Source of the DNA: Armillaria gallica
Taxonomy: Eukaryota > Basidiomycota > Agaricomycetes > Agaricales > Physalacriaceae
Reading direction: 5' to 3'
Assembly: GCA_037576215.1 (NCBI GenBank)
Contig: JBANDB010000005.1
Coordinates: 5,022,001-5,086,000, forward strand
DNA length: 64,000 nt
The translations under genes and the position numbers were made by a program. This document shows positions 1 to 11,228 of the stretch, in pieces (positions within the stretch are counted from its first letter, which is position 1; the number at the start of each line of letters is the position of its first letter). The notes under the pieces were generated by a model. That model was not told the DNA's origin. It did not search any database and was given only the letters and a program-made list of their open reading frames with translations.

Positions 1-300
1 AGAATAACAACACGCGAGGATCCGGAACGACAGGGAATAAATGGCTCAGTGAATTGGAACAAGAGGGAGGCGCACGATGGCAGCGGTTGTTCTCAGACTG
101 GCGGAACAACAAGGAGCGATAAATTGTTCAGACACCCTCATCAGAGCATAAAACACAGACAATCCGAACCAAGGTTTTCTTTGGTGTTGAGGTATTCATT
201 AAAGGTTTACAAGGAAGTGATACTAAGAAGTGAGTGAGCAACAAGTTTAGAGGTAGATGAAGGAATTGACCATCTGATTTCATCCACAAGCAACACGCCC

Positions 301-892
301 TCACTGGTGTAGCATTAGCTAATGTGACTGATAATGAAAGTAGATTCACCTGTGACGGCGCCGGAATACCGTACGATCTCTCGAAAAACTCATCCAACCA
401 GGCAAAGAAAACTTGTTTATCTTCCGGCGATAAATTCGCCCAATCAATCTCCGGCTCAGCAGGAGTAGAGTGATATGACGACGCTGGAGATCCTCGAGGA
501 GGCAACGAGGGAACACTGGACGATGGTGAATTCGTTGTGGCACTGCGAATAGGGGGTCGCGTTGAGCGCTTGATAGGCGGTGGAGGTGCCCCTTGTCCCG
601 GAACCGGCGGAGGTGGAGATATAGACGAACGAGAAGGTGGAGGAGACATGGATGGCCGAGCTGAGATGCTAGAACGTGGAGCTGGAGGTGGTGGAGGCGG
701 TTGCTTATTATACGGGTCCCAATTCGTGTTCTTGAGAGGTACACTGATTTCTTTTTCAACATCCAGCCGAAAAATAAGAAATACAGTCATACCTAGAGTG
801 TCTATCCCGGGTATTCTGCATCTTTGTCACGCTAGCATCTTTAGCCTTTGTTGCCTTTTCTTTCAGCTCTGCAACTGTAAAACGTCGGTCAT
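301..892 (-). CDS. Small proline-rich protein, possibly actin/SH3-adaptor related
   Basis: Two main exons are visible on the minus strand, 892-793 and 743-350, joined by a 49-nt GT..AG intron (792-744). A second 46-nt intron (349-304) is followed at once by TGA (303-301). The product would be about 165 residues: a short charged helix (KEKATKAKDASVTK), a linker with NWDPYNK, a long proline/serine stretch with PPPPPP runs, and a C-terminal acidic helix (LSPEDKQVFFAWLDEFFERS). Proline runs like these usually bind SH3 or profilin-type domains, and similar short proteins occur in basidiomycetes, but I cannot name the family with certainty. One oddity: the reading frame from the ATG at 892 is out of step with the helix that follows by one or two bases, so the first exon may contain a small indel or an unseen mini-intron. 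The protein could therefore be decayed at its N-terminus. Confidence 0.45.
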
Positions 893-956
893 GTGTCAAA
901 TGTAGGAAAAAGAAACTGACATGAAGGCATGGCAAGTAGTTTGCGACAAAATGAGT

Positions 957-1007
957 TCGGTGGCTGTGCCGTTGACAAAATTATCCACTTTGACTTCAAC
1001 CACCATC
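957..1007. repeat. Short dispersed repeat upstream of the FunK1 gene (copy 1)
   Basis: This stretch resembles 16940-17008. Both begin with TCGGTGGCTGTGCC, continue through a loosely matching TTTATCCRC core and end with ACCACCAT. Both lie 130-270 bp upstream of a gene start, so the pair may be a shared promoter module or the relic of a small transposon. The rest of 893-1135 holds no other recognisable feature. Confidence 0.4.
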
Positions 1008-1135
1008 CTTGGAGTCGACCAATGATAACTGTTTCACTGTTTCCTGTCAGGGTCTCCCTTCTCTAGATCCTTTGTCACTACTTTACTTGTTTGTATCTTG
1101 ACTCTCCCTACTCTCTTTACACACTTTCCGTCTAA

Positions 1136-4100
1136 ATGACCACCGTGGTGCCCAAGACACCCCGGAAGTGTACCAACGAGGGACTAAAACTCCAGTCCAC
1201 GCCGCAGAGCCGTGGCACTTCTTCTGATGCTCCGTTCAACCAGGATCAGAGGTGCCGAGCTTTGCTTTCGTTCAACGTTCAACGGCACCGAAAGGCTCAT
1301 ATCTACGTAGGGCTTGTCGACTAGACAACTTCAGGCTTGCTGGAATCGATCTAAAAGGCACGCAGACTGTCGAATTCGTGTCCTTGCTCAAGATGCTGCT
1401 CGCGAAGATGTTGCTCGGTGTCTCTACTGACGGGAAGGATACGGTGGCCTTGGACGCAGCGAAATCCGACGCGAATCAACTATTTGACAAGATGCTCAAA
1501 GATGCCATAGGTTTCTGCAACTCTAGTGTTACGACGTCAGCAAATACCTCGCTGCGGTCGAAGTTGTCACAAGAAATGAAAACCAACCTCAAGGAGTTGT
1601 GCGCCATAGTTCCTCTTTCAATGCGCGTACTGACGCTTCTTAGGTTCCAGAGGAAGTCCGAGACGCGTCCCTACGTCCCGATCTCCACCGTCATAAATAC
1701 AATTATGCTTGCGTATGATGGGCACCATTTTGGTCAGCTACCATGCTTAAGTGGCAGTGACCGAATCATTGTTATTCCAAATGATCCCCTGGTCATCGAA
1801 TCCAAGGATATTAAGCGGGATTTGCCAAATGCGAAGTGCAAGCCCGATAACATCATCGTCCAACTATCCCACCTCAAGTTGGACGATACGTGCGATTATC
1901 GAGCCTGGGTACAGAGGACCCCTGATTATGCGCTCAGAGGTCAGGGCAAAAGTCCGGACAAATTTTGACCAAAAAGTTGGGAACTTTTTTGGCTTTTTTG
2001 CTCCGATTGCCCCAATTCGTTCAGAACAAAGGTCAAATCCCGTGGGAAGAAGTTTTAAACTCCGAAGAATCCGGACATTTGCTGCCCTAACCTCTGTGAG
2101 CATAATCAGGGGTCCTGGGTACAGTCGATTGAGACCGGGTCTAAGGAATGGAAGCGCGTACAGAAAGACGCTGGCGACAAGACAAGTTGGCTGGAGGTTC
2201 ATTGTTCCCTCGAATTGGAGGCGCACAGAGTCATCGAATGTGTATCGCTTGACCAACCTATGTCCGAGAAACAGGTGTTGGGTGGCAGTACGTTCCTTGT
2301 TCAACTTCCAATTCTTATATCAGTTCTGACTCTCTACTTGCAGCATCTTCCACTCCTGCATCTGGTGTTGCACAGTTTAATGACGCCAAGAGCGAAAGTG
2401 ACTGTCGATTGGGCAGTCAAGCTTCGGGTTCTTCCACTGGAGTTTCCTCCCGCAGCAGTGAGAAGAAGCGTAGTCATGTGGAGGCGGCGGGGTCAGAGTA
2501 TCGTTCGTCCTCGCAGAAGAAGTGCAAGACATCGGACCTCGATGAACGCTTCACCGCAGAGACTCAGTGCGCATATTACGCCTTCGAGCGTCTTCGGGCG
2601 GCATGGAATGTAACACATAACATCGTTCTTCTACTTGAAGGTGGTGATTCTTGCCCTTGCGCTTTTCACGAAGGTTGTTGACATAACATCCATAGATAAC
2701 ATGCTCAGCATTCACTGGTACGATGCTGAGGGCTGTATCGTGACACGATCTATCGACATCATTAGACAACTTCCACTGTTTGTGGTGCTGGTTATTATTC
2801 TCCAGCGGTTTGACGTTGCGATGTGGGGATTACCTGATGTTCAGATATCTCAAACAACAGAGAACAAACCAGTCTCCTTCTACCTCGAGTCCGACAAAAC
2901 AGAAAGAACGCGTTTCCAACTCATGGGACGCCGAACATTTGGTGCAGGTGCATGGTCGTCCCCTGTTCTTGACGGTTCGGAACGGTCCATCACTCGTCAC
3001 GGGCCCCACGATACATCATCCAATGCTCCCATTACCACCTCGACGCCTCCCTGTCCTGGTTCCATGCCGACTCTCCCTATGAGGCGGCGTTGGAGTCGTT
3101 CAAAAGACCGGAATCCTCCTCCAAACACTTCATCGACGGTAACGCATCAAGGTTACCGAGCATCCCCAGGATCGACCAGGGAACCACGGTCTTTATTCTT
3201 CAAAACACCGTGGCCAGAGAATTCACGAGATAGGAAGTCTGAGATCGTCGCAGAGGCTATTCCCAGGGCGAATCAATATCTTGACGAATTGAAGACGTAC
3301 GTCCTTGAGCACATTCCAACAGTCGTTAGCTGGCAAGAGGTCAAGCATACATCGACTGGCAACATTCGTCAACTCCTCGGTCTCAGTTCTGAGCGCTCAC
3401 GCACCCTGCTCTGGATGGTTAGTCACAAACTAGACCCCATCGTGGACCTTCACAAACTACCGAACGACCTCAAAGCACCGGCGTTCTGGAAGGCGTTCTG
3501 GGAGCTCATCCGTTGTACGTTCTAATCCTTTCTTGTTATTCTTTCCTGACAACATGCTGATTACAGGCCACTATCTGCTTTGGCGCATCGGCATAGTGCA
3601 TGGCGATATCAGTCTCAGCAATTTGATGTACGATACCGTTACCAAGAAGGCAATCCTGAATGACTTTGATCTGGCTGCCGTCATGAATCCTGGAGACATA
3701 TCAGCACAGAAAAGAGGTTTTGAGAGGACGGGGACGAAACCGTTCATGGCACTGAAACTGCTATGGAAAGCCAAAGGTGAGGTTCAGCGGATGTATCGGC
3801 ATGACCTCGAATCCTTTGCCTGGTGCCTCCTCTGGTGTGCAATGGCTGAGCCGTTCCCCAAGAAGGCGATTCATGGGCCACTGACAGACGTCTATGATTC
3901 CAAATCTGGGTTGGCTCTTGCTGTTCGGGCGATGACTGCTAAATCGGGGTTTCAACCAGTATGGAAGTTTGTTGTGGAATGGATTCGCGCTTGGTTTGTA
4001 CGACCATCTGAGTATGAGGATCTCGGGAAGTTGGCCGAGAAATTTATAGCAATAGGGGGAGAAATTGCATCGAATGACCCATTGAGACGGGTTTTGCGAA

Positions 4101-4243
4101 GCAAAGATGACAAGGTGCTTATGGCACTCGTTAATGAACACGGGCCAAAAATTCCCTTGGATGACCCACAATTGGACTGGGTAGAATTTGAAGTTCCTCG
4201 ACAAGAATCATCGCCATCGACGGATGCGAACGTGGGGATGTGA
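1136..4243 (+). CDS. Fungal-type protein kinase (FunK1 family), interrupted by a MITE
   Basis: This is a multi-exon gene for a FunK1-type kinase, a serine/threonine kinase-like family expanded in Agaricomycetes. The N-terminal half has the family pattern PNDPLVI..KPDNIIVQ, then WYDAEG..SIDIIRQLPLF and a segment ending RFDVAMWGLPD. The C-terminal half carries the catalytic core: GDISLSNLMYD (HGD in place of HRD), NDFDLA (DFD in place of DFG) and RHDLESFAWCLLW. Clear introns include about 2304-2340 (donor GTACGT, acceptor TTGCAG), one near 2640-2694, and 3519-3567 (GTACGT..TTACAG). Exon boundaries in the first 300 nt and between 2850 and 3250 are uncertain. A 202-bp MITE (1915-2116) sits inside a coding exon. 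Reading across it without the insert gives an unbroken frame (YRAWVQ-SIETGSKEW). The stop is TGA at 4241-4243. Whether the gene still works depends on how the insert is spliced. FunK1 substrates are not known. Confidence 0.8.
1915..2116. mobile_element. 202-bp MITE with 8-bp target duplication (hAT-like)
   Basis: The element begins AGGACCCCTGATTATG and ends with its inverse CATAATCAGGGGTCCT. The terminal inverted repeats extend for about 45 bp with a few mismatches, to the TCCGGA motifs. It is flanked by the exact 8-bp duplication GGGTACAG at 1907-1914 and 2117-2124, the size expected for hAT-type transposition. It has no coding capacity, so it is non-autonomous. The right repeat contains CTAAC (2087-2091) 17 nt before an AATCAG acceptor (2109), and the left duplication supplies a GT at 1909. 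Splicing 1909-2109 would keep the kinase frame. Confidence 0.85.
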
Positions 4244-4633
4244 CGGCGTAGTATGCATCATAATTATTATTATCAGGGCACTGGAACGGCACTCGCTTGT
4301 ATTATACAGAATACATAAGTAGCATTACAATCTTCTCTTGTTATATCGTAGTCGATACTCATCGTAGTTCGCCGTAAGGTGTGCATGGAGTAGAGACAGG
4401 CTGTGTGGCGTGAATGACGCAGGGTGAGATTATACAATAACGCCCTCCGATTCGCATCGCGCGTGACATAATCGAAGATACATCGAAAAAAGTAGACCTG
4501 TGACCGGTCCCTACATGAGCAAGCGTCAGAGTATATGAATTTCTGTATGAAAGTAAGTCGGTTATCGCCAAGAATGAATTCGTAGACTTACAGAGCCTTA
4601 GAACTTCTACAAAGCGCATGGCAGCAATGCATC
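4244..4633. other. Intergenic region with a repeat end
   Basis: No gene is recognised. The segment 4493-4527 (TAGACCTGTGACCGGTCCCT then ACATGAGCAAGCGTC) is the inverse of the last 35 bp of the dispersed repeat at 6318-6459 and 16742-16883. It marks either the end of a third, reversed copy or a shared terminal sequence. An AT-rich tail follows the kinase stop. Confidence 0.5.
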
Positions 4634-5399
4634 ATGGGAGTGGCTGGAAATGATATCTCCATGCGTCAATATCTTGCGGCACCTTACACGAAGTCTCAAT
4701 GCAGTTCTGGGATCAAATCAAGGGACCAAGCATGCACCACCAGACCTAACGAAGGATATTGCCGCCATAATGAAGAGCCTGAAGGATTTGGATGTCTACA
4801 TCATCAAGAAGGGCCGTGTCCTCGATGACGATGATCCCCCAGTCAAGGACATCATTGCGGTTGGTCTTCAGCAGCTGACGCATGGCAAGACAAACCCACT
4901 GAAGCAGTACAACAAAGAATTTGCCCGACTACAGGTAAGACGTCGTCTCATCCCTGTGGTCCCTGTTGTCGCCGAAGATGAGGTTACCGAGCGAAGGGAA
5001 GCAGAGACAGCGCCTGCTGGTGCGACGACTCCGAGCACGGTGCTGGATCCAGCGAAAGAATCTGTAGTCACAGCCACCTCAGCAGACCCATGTCTTACTT
5101 CAATGGAAGCACATTCTCAGGAGGTACAGGACAACAGTGGGCTTTGCGACACTCCAGACCCCGAGTCTGAGCCGAGCCTGAGCCAGGAGAATCCAGTTCT
5201 GATTCATAGGGGAGCGAGGAGGAAGAAGAGGAAGAAAAGAGTGAACTCGAGAGGTTGCTAGAAGAGATAGACGGTGGCAACGAAGATCAAAGCTTGCCCC
5301 GAGTCGTCAGATGATGTTTCGTTGGACATGGATGGGGATCAAGAAAATGATGACATTGATGATGTTGAGCCGGATTCGGATGCTTCAGAGGTTGATTAG
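4634..5399 (+). pseudogene. 3' fragment of a DUF6589-like gene
   Basis: The open part codes for a C-terminal pattern I associate with Agaricomycete proteins annotated as DUF6589: GSNQGTKHAPP, then KSLKDLDVY, GRVLDDDDPPVKDI, QLTHGKTNPLKQYN and RLQVRRR. It is followed by a low-complexity acidic tail. Near 5200-5310 the frame breaks: the acidic tail (EEEEEEKSELERLLEEIDGG) lies in a different frame from the conserved block, and the last acidic stretch to TAG 5397-5399 lies in yet another. The large N-terminal part of such proteins is missing, so this is a truncated, frameshifted relic. These genes are often associated with repeats, but I cannot assign a biochemical role, and the family name itself is tentative. 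Confidence 0.5.
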
Positions 5400-5802
5400 A
5401 GATATATATTGATCACAAGCACCATATTATACAATATCGGAACGATAGAGAGGTAGCGCGAAGGGCTGAAGCAAGAATTGTGGTACACAGTGCAGACGGA
5501 TCGAAAAATATTTCCCAGTCCAATGTCACAAAAAGCGTGACCCTCTGAAACGTTGGGGATTTGCCCAGCCACTTCGCAGTTGCGTCAAATTCGCCCTCCG
5601 TGACCGTTATGTGACGACCCGAAACGGAAGTCACGTAATGAAGAGCGCTCAGTAACTTGTCGCGTGGAAGTCCAGCGCGGTTGGGTGGCATTGAAGAGAA
5701 AATTTCACAGGTTATACAGAGCTTACTTGCCTGTCATCTTTCAGGCTAACTAGGAGAAAAGGAGTGATAATTCTGTATTTATTCAAAAAATATTGTTAAG
5801 AA
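5400..5802. other. Region with no supported gene
   Basis: A 92-codon open frame exists on the minus strand (5691-5413), but I recognise no domain in it and see no splice or promoter context. It is AT-rich toward 5760-5830, just before a dispersed repeat. Confidence 0.3.
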
Positions 5803-6255
5803 TATGTTGTACCACTACATACTAGTAATAAATAAGCCAGTAAATAGTTACTTATTTTCTCGAATCTCCCATGACGAACATCAGTCCCAGAGCTGTGGCA
5901 CCAGCAGCCTGACGCCAATAATGACCGGCATGTCGGGTCAGGCGATAGTCGCGCGCGCACCGCCGTCGATAGTCCCTATATCCGTCGACCTCCAAGTTGC
6001 GATATCCGATGTCGAAGCCATTAGTGATGACTGGTGTGGCGATAGCGTCGGCGGCATGCAGCCGATGAGCGAGGCGGGAGAGGAGAGCCGTAGAAGGGTC
6101 GCCGGCAGTGGTGGTGGTGGTGGTGGTGGTTGGTAGAATACATGGTGGTGGCGGCGATTGTCGAGTCGAGCTGGGCCGTGGTCATGTGCTTAACTCGTCA
6201 GAGGAGTTCCTCTTTTGGATTCACGTGGTGGCTGTACGAAGGGCGAATATGCAAC
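5803..6255. repeat. Dispersed repeat B, copy 1
   Basis: This block matches 22243-22600 in order and spacing: TGTACCACT near the left end, ACTAGT and AATAAATAA, TGACGAACATC, CAGCAGC, GTAGTCGCG-like sequence, a GTGGTGG-rich tract, and at the right end CACGTGGTGGCTGT followed by AAGGGCGAAT. The copies are clearly diverged but collinear. No coding potential is apparent; the short GGT/GTG tract at 6108-6150 is simple-sequence. It is probably a non-autonomous transposon relic. Confidence 0.55.
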
Positions 6256-6317
6256 AGCTCCGCTTCGCCAAAAGTGAACAGCGCAGCCACGTGGCGATGC
6301 GGCTGGTGCACGAGCCT

Positions 6318-6459
6318 ACCAAAACCCAAATATGGTATCCGCGTTCCGACCTTTTTAGGATTCGGCAAATCCCTAAACGCATCAAAGGGAATTCAAAGTC
6401 AGCTGTACAGGTCCCCTACATCGACGCTTGCTCATGTACGGGGACCGGTCACAGGTCTA
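6318..6459. repeat. Dispersed repeat A, copy 1 (142 bp)
   Basis: The block is nearly identical to 16742-16883 over its whole length, from ACCAAAACCCAAATATGG to GGTCACAGGTCTA. The few differences include C/T and A/G changes at CpG positions. Its terminal 35 bp also occurs inverted at 4493-4527. No coding capacity is seen. High identity at unlinked sites suggests a recently active short element. Confidence 0.75.
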
Positions 6460-8681
6460 GTGTCTTCAGCAAATTTTGGATCACGTCGCTATTGGATATT
6501 CTACTGTTCTAACTAAATATGTCACTACCGATTTTACACTTCAATATAAATGGACTGTTGACTGGTGATTCTCTTTTGCTTTGACGTTCCTTCTCCTACC
6601 TTCTCCTCCGCTTTCTCCTTCAAACTCTTGTTGTGCATCATTCGCTCTCTCTCCTATAATTTTCTGTCAATAAGTGCATGCAAACAAAATCGACGCCTTT
6701 TTTCCTTGGTAAAGCCTTTGTCTGTGAGTGTCGTTGGGCAATCGTCGAGTGCTACTGAGCTTTAACTTCTTCAGGTTGTGCTCTTCATGGACATTGCGAT
6801 AGTTGTTGGTTGAATTTAAATTTCTACAGGAGTTTGGTTGCTTTGAATCTATAGGTGCTGTAGGTCAGATGAATGCGAGCATTTAGCCGGCGCTCCTCTT
6901 CGTCAATGCTGCTGGCAAAGTACCTTGTATCTTCTGCATGGATCAAATTCCTCTACATACTGCTTCTGCAACTTGCGAGGATTCCCTTTGGATCACCAAC
7001 CCTTTCGCATGCTGCTTCTTCCTGTGGGTATGCTCTTCTGTTTTCGAGGTAGTGATGGCTGAAGTTGGTGTCTATGAAGTCGTCGGTACCATCTGGGGTC
7101 CATTTCTGGAAGATATCTTCTGGGAACTGTCTCTCAGAAGCGAGCTGGGCTTCGAGAATGGTGTCTCCTTGAATGCCAGCAGATTATCTTACTCACAAAT
7201 TGAGTCACAATGGTATATCATTTACTGGGGGCAAGGCCTTCCTCGTGATTATTTGTTGGATCGTGAATACCATTGCTTTGTGTCGGTTCTGGTCGTCGGT
7301 CTATTAGGTTCGTTCCAAGCCCTTTCGCTTTGGCTCTGTTTATGTTTGTTGTGGGTATTTTTGGGCTCATGCGAGGTTGCCGGCACGGCACGGAGCGGGT
7401 TTGCTCCGAACCTATCGGTCTGTACCATTCTGGCCATTGTTGATGCTCATTATTGATGTAAGGGTTCTATCATTTCTTCGATTTCCCACTCTTTGCTCTT
7501 TGCTCATGTCTACATTGCTGGTAAGCTATCGCACTTGTGCTCAGTCTTCGGCTTTACTCATGATTCTCATCCTAGGCTTATCCCACTGGGCGGAGCAAGC
7601 ACAAGTCTTGTTAGTTTTCATCTACTGGCACGACATTTATGTGCTCGACGCTCTGTCTTTCTTTTGCTCACTCTGTCGTCTCATTGACCCTCAGGATTAG
7701 CGGTTTTGCAAGTATCCAATAATCTTATGAACTGGCGCTTCTACTAATGATACTAATGGATAACTATCGAGTTCGGCGACGAGTTCAGGTTCTTTTCCTC
7801 TCAGCGTGTGGCTCTCAATACCCTAACTCTGTCCTTACGCGGCGTGCACCGGCTTGTCCATTCTGTCTGTAATCCTCATACAGCCATCATCGACCTCTTC
7901 ATGAACTGGTACAAGTGGAAGGAATATGCCGGTTTCGTCTTCGGAACATTTTAGCTCTGCGAAGAGTATAGTCTACGGTACCAGGATGGGCAAACGCAAC
8001 CTGAGTTCGCTGTAGGGATCCCTATATCAACTCTTTCTCCTCTAGATCCGGGGATGATAGAGATGACGATCAATATGAGGTTAGGTTTTCTGACTTTCGC
8101 TCCCAAGAATACTAATAACATGTTGCAGATAGGTTTTACGGAATGAAACTTAAAGGTATGAGTATCCGCAACTAACGACGGTTGCTCCCGGCTAACGAGC
8201 CATATGTGGTTGCATATGAACAATTTGTAATATATAAAATGGGTATCCTCTGCCCCTACCCCCACAGGACTCGGATATGCCGCGCTCCGCGATGGCCCTC
8301 CACTTCATAAACATCAGTTCCCCCGCTCACTCGTATATAAGATGGAGATATGCAACATAGATGAATGGTGTGCCATGCAGCAGTTACCGTTGCTCTGGAA
8401 ATTAAAAGACGGGAGATGGCGATGACTACTTCGGGATGAGTGAAATTTTTGGTCTCGCATCATTTGAGTCTTGACTGCAACCAAAGGTCCCGGACGTTCC
8501 TAGTATCCGAAACTTTAACTGTGGTCACGAAACACATTTGTTTCCGAACCATTGCGATTCTATTCATCTTGGCGTAAAGTCTCAGGGCCACAAGCTCTAA
8601 AAGGACCAGTATGAGACTGCACACTGTTCGCTCTCCACCTTTCATGCACACACTCTCTCATTTGCACCTATTGAAGCAGAA
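6460..8681 (+). other. Long region with weak coding signals, no recognised gene
   Basis: Two stretches on the plus strand look as if they might code. One is a 172-codon frame at 6938-7456, hydrophobic at its end, which I cannot place. The other is a collinear pair at 7760-8090 containing GDEFRFFSSQRVALNTLTL and, in a nearby frame, DGQTQPEFAVGIPISTLSP. The two may be exons of one decayed or unrecognised gene. Splice sites cannot be fixed, and no domain is recognisable. The remaining sequence is AT-rich with pyrimidine tracts. Confidence 0.25.
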
Positions 8682-9701
8682 ATGAGAATCTGTGGCGACC
8701 ACCGAAATTTTGCTCTCACTGTCGATCTGAGGATGTTATTAGCGGTTAGTAGTTTTCCCTCGTCTGCTGTATTCAGTGATCGTCTTTTTAAATTGCCTTC
8801 CATATAGACATCCTCGAATTCTTTCTCATCCTACTCTTTCATTGCGAGCGTGACTGTGCTCGTCTATGACATACTCCTCCTTCTCCCCACTGAAATTAAT
8901 TATGTGTGGCTTCCTAGACCCGTACATCCACTTCTACTGTTGTTCGCATTGAATCGCTACTTGCCCTTGATCGATGCGGCGATCGCCATCAACTGGCTCC
9001 TGCACAAGCCCAGTGCTGCTCAGTGCCATCAGCTTTCCTTCATCACAGGCCCGCTCGCGGGCTTCGGGATTTTTATATCGCAGGTGATCCTCATGATCCG
9101 CACGTATGCAATATGGGATAGACACAAAGTGGTGTTTTGGTGCTTTATCGGGATTGGGATCTTCTCTTTTATACCGGGCGTAGTCGCCCTTGGTATACGA
9201 CTCAAGACGAGCCAATGTGGGTTGCTTGCCATCCGTGATAGCCGTAAACTCAATACTGTCTAATTCACAGTCGTCGGACAGTTCGATGATCCTGGCTGCT
9301 TGAGTCACCCTTCGAAGGTGGCAAACTTGCTCCCCATCCCCGTGCTCGTTTCAGAGACGATCATTGCTTTGCTCACACTCTTCAAGGGCGTACAGCACCT
9401 CCGCCGTTCATCCCATCCGTTTCTCAAAGAGCTCTATGTCTCTGGGATGTTCTTCTATGCATGCCTACTCTTCATTACTCTCGCAAATATCCTTATCCCC
9501 ATGTGGGCCCCCGGCATCGCACTCTTCCTCGATTCCTTCCAAACCAACCTCCATTCCATCCTGAGCAGTCGCATCATGCTACTCATTCTCAAGCAGAGAC
9601 GGACATATCGACGTTGTCCTACTGAAGGATTGTACACGGGTGACATCGAACTGTCTGATATCACTTCTGATGGTCCTGGATCTAGAAATGAAACGACGTG
9701 A
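8682..9701 (+). CDS. DUF6533-type multi-pass membrane protein
   Basis: This gene encodes a fungal integral membrane protein of the DUF6533 type. The N-terminal signature is visible as TVLVYDILLLLPTEINYVW followed by FALNRYLPLIDA, with further hydrophobic segments near GFGIFISQVILMIRTYAIW, FWCFIGIGIFSFIPGVVAL and SETIIALLTLFKG. A 78-nt intron (9193-9270, donor GTATAC, branch-like CTAAT, acceptor TTCACAG) removes an in-frame TAA and joins the two main exons in frame. An upstream intron ending at about 8810 and the ATG at 8682 are plausible but less certain. The stop is TGA at 9699-9701. The function of the family is unknown; it is an expanded, probably plasma-membrane family in mushrooms. A second, related membrane gene lies at 11.2-12.9 kb. 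Confidence 0.7.
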
Positions 9702-11228
9702 AAAATACACCAGGAATAACACCCGGACCCGACGGAAGAATACAGCCAACGGTGGAAATAAATTGCGCTTGAGCGGTAGCCGGTTCAATGTACCGGCTGT
9801 AACAATTAAACAATGCCATATGTTACGAGAACGTCTCCGGCAAATCCGATTTCATCGAAAACGTCGGAGGTGCAAGAATACACTCACACAACTCAGTGCA
9901 GAAGATCGCCATCGACAGATACATCGCCAGGGGCGACCGTCGCCAGTGCAGTTTTCTCATAACGGTGGCCACGATAGATCAAACGGGTTTCAGTATGACA
10001 GTAATTGAGCGATCAGAAAGCTAACACGGAGAAATATAAGCTCAACCATTGAAAACAGCGTGCCTTACTCAAATTCCCTTGGGCGAGTCTCTTCAGCAGA
10101 CTGTGATCGCCGCTGTCTACAATTGCACCCATGGAAAGTATCTCCTGCTATCCTAGCTAATATCGAGGAGAAAGGAAAAATAATGCTGCCCAACAGACGA
10201 ACGTCAGGAATCACTGTAAATGAGAGACTAGAAAACAGAGAGATACCTTTGACTTAGTACACCTTGTACTCACGAACACGAAGAACATAAAGACTAGTAG
10301 AAGCACCCTCGGCTTCATTCCTCGGACACCGCCAATTGCACCCGCGACCCGTCCAGTGCGAACAATACTATTGCCTTTCAAAGCCTGGACTCAGCGTCGA
10401 CCACCACCATTACCGATTGTCCTCCGAGAGGCAAGAAAACTCGTTTATTCAATTCTGTGATTTACTGAAGCTTGGCACTTACCTTTCAATACCCAGATAA
10501 GGTTTGTCTCAATAGATTCCGGAGAATGCAATGATGTACGTAGCACTGAATTCCGACTGAATTGATCAATGAAGGTACCGTGCCGTGTAATGATGAGATG
10601 AGATGAGATCAAGGTTCGACGTAGACGATTGAACTGAAATTCACGCTGAGTTTTTCTAGGCGCGCACTGCTCATTTGTGGCAGGGCCGCATGCTCCTATA
10701 CAACATGACAGTCGGCCGCACTTTGAGCGTAGACCTGGAGCTACTTACTTAAATGTATAGCGGCAGGAAATTTCGTGGCAACTCTGCACTCCGAGTCGAT
10801 GCCCTCGTTTAATTGGGTTTAAAGATTTGTATTTACACAAGTCTAATTGGTAAGAGGTCATTGCATTTCGGCTCTCTGCCCTTTCCTCACGCCTCCCACA
10901 GGCGTCGGCCGCTCCAGCGCGCGTAATCTACCATATTCAGGATATGCGGTCTCAGCCTCCCCACGGGAGCCTCCCCCGGGAGTCTTAGCCGTCTCACTAG
11001 TGAGTACGCGCCACAAATTTTCATATTCACAAGATTAAACGGGCTTCCAGTATCCTCCCCGTGTCTCTCTTTCCTTCGGACTATATGTACCTGGTAGTCT
11101 CAGCACGAACGCTTACCGCTCTCGCTGAACTACCAGGTACGAACTTTTCTTTCTTATGTAGTTTTTTCGTGTGGACTCACTCGGGCTCTTGACAGAGCAC
11201 GGTTTTTCTCGTACCCACCCTGGACATT
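9702..11228. other. Gene-free region
   Basis: Only short open frames (under 125 codons) are present, without recognisable motifs. A small GATGA-type run (about 10592-10610) is the only simple repeat noticed. It probably holds the 3' flank of the DUF6533 gene and the promoter of the next one. Confidence 0.4.

Noticed and set aside
128..303. Extension of the proline-rich protein to position 128
   Set aside because: The reading passes through a good 46-nt intron (349-304) with donor and acceptor; the residues beyond it have no protein-like character.
5095..5280. Serine-rich minus-strand frame at the DUF6589-like tail
   Set aside because: It is the antisense of the acidic low-complexity tail.
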